Below, in pieces: positions 1-10,083 of a stretch of 64,000 bases of DNA. The stretch is from positions 255,758 through 319,757 of the forward strand of contig KV419397.1 of NCBI GenBank assembly GCA_001630475.1, given 5' to 3'. Numbering within the stretch: the first letter of the stretch is position 1; each line of letters starts with the position of its first letter. Below the pieces are notes generated by a model that was not told the origin of the DNA, did not search any database, and saw nothing but the letters and a program-made list of their open reading frames with translations. The translations under genes and the position numbers were made by a program. Origin of the DNA: Sistotremastrum niveocremeum HHB9708. Lineage: Eukaryota > Basidiomycota > Agaricomycetes > Sistotremastrales > Sistotremastraceae.

Positions 1-1076
1 TATCTAGTGCGGGATGAGGGACATTGAACCCTGTGTTGTTGCCATCTTCCAGTCTACTGAATCCACTAGACTTTCCGGTAGTGATAGGAAGGGTGCGTGG
101 GACGCGTTGGACATTTGTCGGTCCCGTCCATGGTACAAGTGCCGGTATCGCCGCCTTCATCTTTTGCCTGCGTCGTCGAAGGATCCAAAAAAGGAAACAT
201 ATGAGGACAATTAATCCGAATATTCCCCCGAGGATGCCTCCTATTAGGCGCGCACGCGTTGAATGTGTCTTTGCCTGGAGTTTCTCGTCGTTCGATTCAA
301 CAGGCGAGGTTTTGATCGTGACTAGGGAAGGTGAGATTATTTCAACAGACAAGCCACATGTAGGACTGACCTCTGGTTGATAATTCCGGACCGAGAGCTT
401 TACTCAGATTGAACTTCCCCATGCCTCCACCGGAGGGAAGATGGGATAACCATAACGGGTAAGAGGTGGATATGTTGAATGGGTAACTGTGAACGGAATA
501 AATCGCAGTGTTCCAAAGGAGAAGATAGTGGGTAACGCACGTTAATGACGTGTTGTGATTCCCGCAGTTTCTGATCCAATGCTTGTACCTATCGTAGGAA
601 TGAGTTCGATATGATGTTCCACATCCGAACGTCACACTCACGAGACCCAGGAAGCCATCACAGTCGAATTGTGACCCATCTCGGACTGACATGCAGCACA
701 AGCCGAAAATGCATTGTACATCTCATACGAGCATGCACATGGGGTCGCCTCATGAGCTGAAGGACCTATGTTTCCGAATAAACTTTGGCTCCATGAAGAC
801 AGAATTGTCGACTGACCTGTATATGGTGGAGAAACCGAGGGGTCGTTTCCGGCTAGATCGTACGGATGAGCCATGCCTGCAGCTAATATAAGTCACTGAA
901 CCCCGGTGAAAAGAAAGACGGGTGTTACTCGTGCACTTCTTCCCTTTGTGAGACCGCAAACCATTGGCGATCTCGCATGGCCCTTTCCCATTGGTCCCGT
1001 TGAGATGTTGCCAGACCGAGTTCTTCGTGCACTCGGCAGATACATGGGGGAGAACAACGACCGGCGTTGAAGGCAT
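1..1076 (-). CDS. Cysteine-rich single-pass membrane protein, C-terminus cut by the window edge
   Basis: I rebuilt it from seven exons: 962-1076, 817-882, 642-765, 541-588, 431-486 and 1-372 are joined by introns of 51-79 bp with GT-AG ends (the 642-765 and 817-882 border is an in-frame 51-bp intron). The ectodomain has the signature of a basidiomycete-specific surface protein family: a Trp/Asn/Gly/Pro-Cys block (WQHLNGTNGKGPCEIA), then a C-A-C, then ACAACQ, then a Trp-rich block ending in Cys. One membrane segment follows (about residues of 1-372 read as GGILGGIFGLIVLICFLFWI), then RRRR as stop-transfer and a Pro/Thr-rich cytoplasmic tail that leaves the window. The start at 1076 is the best in-frame ATG but gives a weak signal peptide, so a further 5' exon is likely. 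Family function is unknown. Family call is from recalled consensus; exon chaining is seen in the sequence. Confidence 0.7.
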
Positions 1077-1760
1077 CCAGATACCTTTCAGTTCTCAGAC
1101 AGCCAGTGTGGAACGAGGATCGCAGGTGGGACTTCTCGACATCATCCCACACTGAGCGACACCTTTATCAGGCCGCACAAACGTCGTCTTGACAGGGTAT
1201 CAAGGGACGAAATCACCCATTGCGACAATCGTGGAACCATATTGAAGCCCAACAAAAGACTTCAAGATCGGCATGCGGTGTGATATGCGAAGTCTTCCGT
1301 GAACCGTCATTGATCCTAACATGCTTTCGGGAGAATCACAGGAGATATCATAGTTAAAAGTGAAACAGAAGGACAGCCGAAGTTCAAGAAAGTATAATAG
1401 GGTTGGCAAGCTCTCCAATAACGCTCGCCGACGTTGAAATTCTGGACAGTCGAAGTGTGTTGACAGTCAACCAGTATATGTTGGGTCCTTCCGTCCCAGG
1501 CTCTTGGATGCTCCCAAACCGCAAGTCTCAAGATGGGGTGCGATGGCCGGGTGTAGATGAGATGATCAAAGTCAAGCAAGATCAGGCCCTTGGCCCTTCG
1601 CCAGCTTTAGGCCGTGCCTCAAGAACACCCAGTGCCGACGCGGGCCGGTAAATCCGTTAGCAGCTTTTGGAAGTCCGCAAGAAATCCATTCTGACGTTGA
1701 CGACGCTACGCCTGGCATCCATCCTATCATGTCCTAGTGAGCCCACCAATTGGACAACAT

Positions 1761-2139
1761 ATGTCATCAGTTCCTGATTCACGCTTCAGCCAAATCCTAG
1801 GCCGCGCCATCAAGTCAGAATACATTGCCATTGGCACCATCCTAAGCACCGTCGGCATCGCTTTGGCAGCATCAGGAGGAGAGAAAAAGAAAGCTTCACA
1901 GCCTGAGTCACTGAGTCAGAAATTTGGTGCAAGCTCTAGGTCAGACACTGTTACATCCCTAAATTTTTAACAACGCTGATGGTCGAACCGTTCATTTTGT
2001 ATTGGCCATATTCAGTGAGGAAGAGAACTTGTAAGCTATTGAACCGGAACCGATTTGCCCTCCGGTGGCTAATCCTCTCCATCATAGTATCAAAAACTTC
2101 ATTGCCGAGGCCGAAAAGGCTGACGGAGGAAAGCATTAA
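1761..2139 (+). CDS. ATP19: Mitochondrial F1Fo ATP synthase subunit k (Atp19 type)
   Basis: Small accessory subunit of the Fo sector in the inner mitochondrial membrane, linked in yeast to ATP synthase dimers. Three exons, 1761-1939, 2016-2030 and 2088-2139, give about 81 residues. An N-terminal ILGRAIKSEYIAIGTI block leads into a single hydrophobic helix ending in ASGGEKKK, which is the layout of fungal subunit k, and the C-terminus NFIKNFIAEAEKADGGKH is typical of basidiomycete versions. The middle exon is only 15 nt and encodes most of SEEEN. Both introns have GT-AG ends and the joins keep frame. An upstream in-frame GTG exists but the ATG at 1761 fits the family length. Confidence 0.8.
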
Positions 2140-4076
2140 TCATGGACCTGCATAACCTTGGTCTGACCGCCATGAGCTCCTCGAAGTCAAATGAGGCTAG
2201 ATCATGTGACTGTTCTTAGAAGCAATAAAGCAATTGCCACTCTGTCTGCACTCTACAGGAATCACGGACGCGTGCTACAGAACGCCCTTGCCTAGAACAG
2301 CGACGTCCATCGCAGGGCGGCGGCCCTAAACAACAATCTTATGTTCTTTGGCCTGGATTAAGGCTCTAGTCACCGTGAAGTCTTGGTCAAGGCCTTTCGC
2401 TTTGCATCCGGTTCCTTTGGCCTCCAGAAACAACGTCCCGGCCGATCTTCTATTGAACTTTGCAATGTTGTCATTCCTTACGGCTGAAGCTGGGAGCCTC
2501 TGTGTTACAAGCCTCGTTTGGGACAGTGAGAGACGAAACAACACGATCACTGTGTGACGGCCTTAATGGCGCAGCGCGAGTTTTAGCGTTCGATATTCAA
2601 ATTGTCTATTCCTCGACCCTGAACTATCCGAATATCCATCTCGGTACGAATAGCCTTGGCACCTCGCGCCTGATGTCTGGTCCGCGGGTGATCGCAAAAT
2701 AAAATTCTTCCGTCGATTCAGGACCTGCCTCTCCGTGCATCGAAACCATAGTGGTCTTAGTCGTTATTTTGAGCTCTGAAATCTGAGCGCCCGTGTCCTC
2801 GATATCGGTACGAACCGCAGGGTATAAATGTATGTATGTATGGAATATGCCGACCGGTAGCGAAGCGATGTTTGGATTCAACCAAGTAGAAAGTCGTGTT
2901 TCCCATGTGTATGTGTACAAAAAGCCTTAAGACAAATCACGGTAAAATCGGGAGATAAACTGACCTCGATATAGGATACAATTGAGACGTTGCGGTGAAA
3001 AGCGGGATGTATCAATACTCTTTCACGTTAAGTGATACCTTGACCCAGTTTTGGAAGTCTCGGGTCGCGCTTGAATACTGGTCCGGCGATTGATTTCATA
3101 GATTGTGAAGATCCCTTATATCCGACTGTCCAGTCGTCTCCTGCTTGCCCTCTATGTCTGGCTGGTCGACAGTGTTTTTCGTCCTGCAAGTCCTGGAGTA
3201 GACGAGGACGATGTCTTTTCGTGCCATCTATATATGGTGACCGGGGACACACGGGTGACACGGCGCGCATGTCTTGGGCTACGATGCTTGAACCCCCAAC
3301 GATGCTTGTCCTATGGGCGTTGAAGTGACGTTGTCTCGTCGAGTCGGTACTGGCACCTGAGCAAGTCACCAGTAGCGCGACAGCAGGTCTTGAGAAGATA
3401 TTGCCGCTTCGAATTGTCGCTTGGCGAGATCGTTGGCGACATATTCTTCATGCGATCAACGATGAAGTAGGATAAGTGGGTAAAGTACGCGTTTATGGTC
3501 CCGGACAAACTTGAGATCAGTCATCATTCATGTCGTTTTTGATCACTTACTCGAAATATAGATTCTTTGGTCTGCACATCCTGACCGAATGGTTTCACGG
3601 CGCCAATATTCTCTAGATAAAACCGCTATCTCTCTGTGAGGCAGTGCGGTTCGATCCTCTTCAGCTTGAATGTCCATCTCTGAATTACAGAGGTAGAAAG
3701 GAAAGAGCCAGGCCCGCGACGAAACAGTTTCAGGATCGGCATCGGAGGTATAAGCTTGTTGCAAGACAGAAAACGTTTTTCCACCGTCACCCTTGACTTT
3801 CGGTGGGCATCAGGTCTCAATCTCAGGCTCCATCGAGTCCAGCATGATGAGTTGCTGGGCGATGCTGCGCATGAGAGCTGGTGACTTTCGGCGCCCTTGG
3901 ATTGAGTGCGGGAGGGATGGAAGCACCCTGGGGTTGTGCAGACTGACCCTCAAACGACCTCAGGATACACGATGCTATTGAGGCTCGCAAGAGGCCGGAC
4001 AGGTGAGGAAAACTTGGTCGTCTGCCTCGTCGCCTTCCTGCGGTACCCTGTCGGAGTTGTGCTAGGCCCCGGGGAC
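2140..4076. other. Stretch with unassigned exon-like pieces, no named gene
   Basis: No gene can be named here. The minus strand carries open pieces bounded by plausible splice sites: 2326-2550 (contains KFNRRSAGTLFLEAKGTG), 2624-2920 (contains MHGEAGPESTEEFYFAITRG) and 3028-3780. In the last, an ATG near 3742 starts MPILKLFRRGPGSFLSTS, which could splice to YLENIGAVKPFGQDVQ and then to a frame reading VANDLAKRQFEAAISSQDLL. I could not chain these without a stop or a phase conflict. A short ATGT microsatellite sits near 2828-2841. It may be an intron-rich gene, a decayed gene or chance. Confidence 0.25.
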
Positions 4077-4556
4077 TCAATGGGCATTTCCTTGTGATGA
4101 GCTGGTCTTGAAATGGGCTAGACGCTGGACACTCTTGCTATTTGAGGGTCTACTCCTGCAGGTGGCAATCATGAATTGCAGAGTCTTCAGTCGACCAGCA
4201 ATCACCTCGATTAAATTCTGTCCACGACGCGGAACTTCGAGTCGGGTAAGCGAGTCTCATATAACACATGAAAAGGCAGCATGGGTAGTAAAAAAAGGCA
4301 AGGAACCTCGAACTCAGGCTTCTGGACTCGGGCAAGCGAAACGCATGAATACGGTATTCTTCGCGCAGACTGGTGCATTTCAACGGCAGCAAGCGACGTC
4401 TCATAAAAAGAAATCTGTTCCGAAGATGTTCGGTAATTGAACGGTCTCTATCAAACAATGCCGGAAGCGGCGGGCCTACTGAGGGTCTGATGGATTCTGC
4501 TTTGACTTTACGCGAATGACGGAGATGCAGCGTGAGTACACTTTCACTTTCGACAT
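4077..4556 (-). CDS. Possible small spliced gene, unknown product
   Basis: A minus-strand ATG at 4556 opens MSKVKVYSRCISVIR. A 64-bp GT-AG intron then joins in phase to RPFNYRTSSEQISFYETSLA and onward to KPEFE. A longer intron (about 95 bp) then joins to VIAGRLKTLQFMIATCRS and a stop at 4077, for about 105 residues. The N-terminus is basic and Ser-rich, as in some mitochondrial proteins. No family is recognised, and flexible intron choice makes such chains possible by chance. Transcript evidence is lacking, hence the low score. Confidence 0.25.
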
Positions 4557-5538
4557 ACTCCAAAGGTTTATTACTGATCTCGCTCAGCCTAGATCGCCCA
4601 AGTTTCCAACGTAACTAAGGTTCTAAGAAGCCAGGCACCGATGCCATAGTGCTAGGTGGGAGCAACCCTCGAATCGAGAGAGAAGTGCGGACCAGAGCTC
4701 TTCCCCTAGCTGCCACATGTTTTAGCATAATCATCTCTGCACACACTGTCGAAATCAGGGTACGACCGCTTCGCGCTCTCAAAGTCCAAGCGGGGAGGAT
4801 CACTTGCTGGGCAGGGACATGCCGCATCCGAAACCTCACATCAATTACCTCGTCTGAGGACATGACACAAGGTGTGGATGGACCTTCCAAGCTCAGCATA
4901 TGCGCTCACTTCCCAGTGCATCAAAGGTACGGAGTTCACCTTGGCTGGAGGCTGATGGGAGACAAGACCTGCAGGACACTCTCCTTTTTATATTGCAAGA
5001 CAGGGTACGGCCGAAACCACTGTGTCTGAGATTGTATATCTCGGATTATCCATAGCAGGCATCGATCTACCCATCTCCGACCGCAGAACACCTGATCGAT
5101 TCCTGCTCCTTACTATTCACACCATGATTCGCTCAGATAGTGGCGTTGTGGGGAGACGATGTCATCAAATGTCTTGAAGTCCGAACGATCGTTTCACTGA
5201 CACCATCCGAAGGGCAACTCGTGGCAACTCATGATGGATGGAAGGCCACATTTCTTATCGATTGTTCCGCAGGTATGCGGTATTAATGTACGGATCCCCT
5301 TGGGCCACATGCCACATGCTACGCGAGCTCGACCTATAATCGACCATATAGCACTCGCTTCCGTACACGATCTTCAGATGGAAAAATCTATCCTGCACGA
5401 GCCCCTTTGCTATCTTGGGAGATCGACACAGTTGGTTGATACATGGGACCGAGATCCGTGCTGGAACTCCGAGCAATCAGGGGTTCAACTGTAAATCTTG
5501 TCAATTAAACTCTTCAGGACCGAATTTCCATGGCTTCC

Positions 5539-5760
5539 TCATTCTCTATACATCTCTTCATAATTTCTCCGAGCGTCTTTGAGCGTCTTCTCTCTCACAG
5601 CGTGTTGCGTGCGCTCAAGAAAATAATCGTCAACCTTCCAAAGTTTTCTTTTTGCGAAGCGATGATCGTCAAATACTGGTATAGGTGCTAAACAAAGAAC
5701 AAGGGGGAAATCGAATTTTGTTCTTGTTTCATCTGGAACAACATTTTGTTTGGGTTCCAA
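5539..5760 (-). CDS. Possible terminal coding exon, unknown protein
   Basis: The open frame ends in a strongly charged helix-like tail (FAKRKLWKVDDYFLERTQHA, then Arg/Lys/Glu-rich up to NYEEMYRE). Its composition looks like a real protein C-terminus, unlike the surrounding frames. A candidate acceptor (ccag) precedes it near 5727. It could be the last exon of the unnamed minus-strand gene seen at 6006-6921, or an independent fragment. No family is recognised. Confidence 0.3.
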   Translation of the reverse strand: MEPKQNVVPDETRTKFDFPLVLCLAPIPVFDDHRFAKRKLWKVDDYFLERTQHAVREKTLKDARRNYEEMYRE

Positions 5761-6005
5761 CCAAGGACTCTAAAATTTGCATCAACATGCAACGCGGCGC
5801 ATACTCAATGCCGATTGGCAGAGAGGTTAGTCTGCCTTACTGACTAGTAAACTAATAAAGGTGGCCTTTCAGGTAACTGATGTAAAGAAAGGAGCTATGT
5901 TAAGGTCATGAAGGTCCTCTCGAGCCTCGCAAATAGATGATCTTAAGCAGGTCTCGGTCTATACTCCTGCATTTACATGTGGACTCGACTTTTGTGTAGT
6001 CAATA

Positions 6006-6921
6006 TCAAAGATATCGCTGTGTTGATGATGGGAAAGACCATTTGAGCAAGAATTGAATGAGGAGGATAGCAAATTTTTCATCGTCTAAGCGGTGAACGG
6101 CCCGCCCATTTTGAGAGTCAGACGGAAAAAAATTTCCGATGCGTTCGCTCGGTCTCCTGATCGACAGCCAGTCCCCCCTCGCTTTATCCCCTTCACGCCA
6201 CTGAAGAATCCACGGAACTCGAAATTGTTCATGCGCAAGCATCTAGCAAGCGCACCAGAAGGAAGGAGGCGCCAGGCCATGTCATATCAGGCGACGATTA
6301 TCGGATGCACTCGATCATCTCAGTTTCCGATGCAAGACGAAAGTTTCGTTCGTGGAGCTATACCTAACAGAGAGACTGGATAAAGGCCGTGGAAGGCACC
6401 GTGATTGCTGCCAGCCAACACACCCCCGTAGTTCCCCTTTGACAGGTTCGACAACTTCATTCCAAGAGAATGGAACGGGCGTCCGCGAAGAGTGGTGGAC
6501 TGGTCATAAGAAGAGCATTGGGGTCCTCGGTCAAGTATCTTCGTACCTGCACGTTCTTTTGGCGCCCAATCTGTGTCAAAGGGGGGTTGCAAGGACCCAG
6601 GTCGCATCGCAAGACATCGAACAACGCCGGTGGCGCCTTCAAGTTTGGTTTCATTTCGTCAATTTGAGACACATCCAGAAGGTCAGTAAAGCTCCTATAT
6701 CCGTCTGAATCAACGATAAATCCACTTAAGATCACAGAGAAAAGTGCGGTGCTGCATCGCGACTCCAAAAATGGACGAGAGGAGCAGTTCGTTTCTAAGA
6801 CATGGAATAATGGAACCTGATCGAGACGATATACACCGTCTGATACTTCATCTGGCCAATGTGACTGGGCTCTCGGTCTCGTTATTAAGGGCCGATATGC
6901 AGCGGCTCCACCTTTGGTTGT
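6006..6921 (-). CDS. Unidentified intron-rich gene, internal exons only
   Basis: Four minus-strand exons chain without stops and in phase: 6835-6921, 6736-6794, 6547-6694 and 6377-6499, with introns of about 40-47 bp. Readable stretches include AAAYRPLITRPRAQSHWPDE, KRTAPLVHFWSRDAAPHFSL, MKPNLKAPPALFDVLRCDLG, PPLTQIGRQKNVQ and GNYGGVLAGSNHGAFHGLYP. After a longer gap, the frame 6006-6242 (WREGDKARGDWLSIRRPSER, then DDEKFAILLIQFLLKWSF) may be the next exon. Upstream, minus-strand stretches near 7160-7250 and 7330-7440 (EAMRQLDDISTSLVFGNVEQ) look coding and may be the 5' part, but I could not join them in phase. I do not recognise the family. The start and stop are not established. Confidence 0.4.
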
Positions 6922-7444
6922 CTATGGCCGTCGAAACGCTCCGCGACCCCGGGACTAAAGGGGCAAAAAAATCAGATGAACATGATCTGTGGCATCTGAT
7001 TCATACAGATGGAATTTGATATCATCCACTGTCGACATATGAGCGGGCCATCAAGCTACCTCTCGTTTCTTGAGTTAAGAACCTTTTGTTCCCTGACACA
7101 GCGCTATCTTCGTAGACGTCAGGAAGGAGCCCAACTCGAAACAAAGTATCTGCATGAGCGTTCGCGGACGATATACACTCTATGCCGAGGCTGTTGTCTT
7201 CGCATTAGCCCAGAGAGTCAAGAGGGTACTGTCGAGCCTGCCGGAACTTGCCATGACCATGCCTTCTGGCGTTTCAGCTTATTTTACATAAATTATCTGC
7301 TATCCCCTTGACCTTACTGCTCGCCAGTCGACCTCAAAAGATGTACTATTGCCTGTTCCACATTCCCGAAGACTAGGCTGGTTGATATATCATCCAGTTG
7401 TCGCATAGCTTCTTTGCTCGGATGTTCGCTTTGCCAGGACCGCG

Positions 7445-8055
7445 CTTATAATTATGGCAAATTGTTGCGATATCCCCAACTCAGTACAGCGTCAAATTTC
7501 AGGCTCTATGCCCAAACTTGAGCGCTTGTGCGTTATCTGAGCTGCGGAGGAAATGAGAGTTCGATTGTCAACCTTCAGCGATTCGATGGATCGACGCTGG
7601 CATGCGGAGCTACCTGAGTTAACTCTCTACGAAAATTAATAATATTATCCGATTTTCCGGGCCAAATTGCACAGAAGTACACTATAACGTCTAAAACGAG
7701 AGCATCTTGATAAACTCTTCAGTATTCAAGGCTTCAGCGAAGGTCCAGCGACCTTTTCACTCGGCATAGGCACTAAACCCTCTTCGGTGCTCAGGTTCAG
7801 ACAATATCCAGACTGTCTAGACGTCTTCCGGACAACTGCATGGCTTTATTTGCCCTCGACGTCCAAAGCAGATAAGGTCTCGTCAACCCTCTGAAGTGCA
7901 ATTCGTAAACCAGCCAATGGGGAAAAGTGATGATGCGTGCTTCCTGGGTTCAGTCTTCATGAATGCAACATAGATTTACCATCTTCTTAAGAACGCACCA
8001 GGATTGTCCCATTCACTTAGTGCGATCCGAAGAGGAGCCAGAAATCTCGATTCGA
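7445..8055. other. Apparent intergenic stretch
   Basis: No convincing coding frame, RNA gene or repeat is seen. The stretch includes an AT-rich run around 7630-7650 and a minus-strand TATA-like sequence (attataag) near 7445-7455 that could belong to the unnamed gene to the left. The right part is the 3' flank of the YAP-binding-type gene. Confidence 0.4.
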
Positions 8056-9762
8056 TCAACTGCCTTGTGTCAGGGTTGCGAACACCCGTCTAGCATGTGT
8101 GTCAGAACCCGGAAGGAACGCAAGCTTTGAACTCACTCGGTCATCTCGGTCACGACGTAACATTATGAAGTACAAGGATAGACATTCAGTGACTCGGGCC
8201 GGTTCAGCGGATTCGCAGAACTCCTCCTGGGTCGTGGAACTATTTTCAGGCCCCAAGATTTCATGTCGGAATATCTTCGGTCCTAGGCTGCGAAAGAAAT
8301 CCGATGAAGCAAAAAGTGAGGGCGATGGGTCATCGAGCGCTTGCAAAACGGCCTCTTTCGTTAAGTTAATGGCAGATACTCTCATCTGAGGAGCAGGAAA
8401 TTGTTCGATTAAGTCCGCCAAGATATGGAGTCGGTCAACAGTCGGTGTTAACCTCAGGATCATAGACATAAGTCGAAATGTTATGAGACGCATGGATGGG
8501 TCCGGATCTAAACTTGCCATGGCTGCCAAATATTGCAGGATTTGCGATGATGCCATGGGGGACATTGGTTCGTTCTGCTGTAGCATTTCGTTACAGGACA
8601 TTAGCAACATAGCAATACTTTCATCGGTGGCAATGTTGGATGCCAGGGCACTTGCAGTGACTGCCAGAAAGTCCGGACCTCTCCACTTTCCGACTTTTTG
8701 GTAATCCGGTACATGTGAGCCAATTATCAGATCACCCAGTCTAAGCTCGGAGGAAGTGTTCGCACGAATCAAAGCCAAATTTTCCTGAAATGCATCAGCA
8801 ACAACAAGCACCCCATCCATTAGGTCCAACATACCGCAACCTCTGTAATCATTGAATCGCCATCCTGCCAACCCTCCGCGGGTCGCATGTTGAAAGCAAA
8901 TTTGGGGTAAAGGCGTTGAAAAGTTCTGATAGCCAAGCAAGATTGAATTTGGTATTGACACGCTTCCAGAGTGGTCAAGACTAGTCCAACTAACATACTC
9001 TGCGGTCATTAAGCGGTCTTTCTTATTCATCGACGGAAAAACAGTATCTGTGCACGTACCTTGCTATCTGAGAGATCTTTGGGATCCGAAGAGCCTCTTT
9101 GAGTCACCCACACGTGTACAGAAGCTACCATCCGTGAGACACTACGAACAAGTGCTCTTCCTTGCGCCACTTCGAGATGGACGGAGATATCAACGATTAT
9201 ACGACGGAGATCCGTAAATAGCGGCGTTAACGTCGGCGAAAGTATATTCTTCCGTGGTCGAAGGCGTGGGATCGCTATATTGCGTCGGTTGTCGTTCCTG
9301 AGCATACGGTGTGCCACGCTCACCTTCGCCATACATATCAATCAGTGAGATGAGATGGGAAACTTGGAGATCGATCCATCCTGGATCCTCGCTACTATCA
9401 TCAAGCTCGTTGTTCATTTTGGAGTGCATCTGTTCCAAGGATTCTTGAACAGTCAATGTCACCTCTTTGGGCGACGCTCGCCTGGCTAAGAGTTTCAGGA
9501 ACTCGGCCGATTGAGGATGGCAGGAGATGAGAAGCATGGGGACCAGGACTAACGAGTCCTATTGATGCCGGTGAACTCAGCGTTCTTTGCACATACAGAG
9601 AATAGAAGCCACCAAGCAAGAAGATACATCGGCCACCACAATAGCTTTCGCGATATTTTCAAGGCCAGAGTCAGACTTGGAGGCATGATCTTGCAGGCAT
9701 GTCCCAACGAGATCTGTGAGAAAAGTTCCGTCACCCTTCGGGTTGGCAGTTAGATATGACAT
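8056..9762 (-). CDS. YAP-binding/ALF4/glomulin-family protein
   Basis: The large last exon (8056 to about 9020) encodes an all-helical HEAT-like protein with the family's conserved C-terminal region: a DLMDGVLVVADAFQENLALI stretch, then repeated helices (SQILQYLAAMASLDPDPSMR, RLHILADLIEQFPAPQMRVS). Family members include yeast Ybp1, which helps activate the Yap1 oxidative-stress factor, and glomulin/ALF4, which bind cullin-RING ligases. Upstream exons 9613-9762 and about 9350-9558 join by a 54-bp intron (SSCL to DSLVLVPMLL), and a GTGAGC-TATAG intron follows MYGE. The intron just before the last exon would be only about 38 bp, so that junction is uncertain. The true N-terminus may lie further up: a frame at 9775-9851 (MSSEVQHLASQLKTAEEQAA) looks coding but is out of phase. 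Confidence 0.7.
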
Positions 9763-10083
9763 TTCAGATTATCTGATAGCTAGCTGCCTGTTCCTCCGCG
9801 GTCTTGAGCTGTGAGGCCAAATGCTGGACTTCAGAAGACATATCTAGTTCAGCAAGCTAGGCATACTTTGTGCGTTAAGTTAGCGAAGGTCAGACAAAAA
9901 TGATGGTCTCACTAGCAGCTAGATAGTTTTGTCGGTGAAGGCGTACTGTTATTGGTGCACTGGCAAATCGTGCTGCAGAGTGCCCGTTATGGTAAGCTTC
10001 AGCCAACGGGCGGCGATTCAAGCTCCGACGCGACCTCGACGCCAATGCGCCTGCACCACGACCCGGGGAGCAAAAGCTAGCTC

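Noticed and set aside
3311-3508. Minus-strand frame with MSPTISPSDNSKR, resembling the catalytic site of mitochondrial inner membrane peptidases
   Set aside because: The Lys region, GD motif and GDN box expected downstream are missing, and another frame of the same stretch looks more coding.
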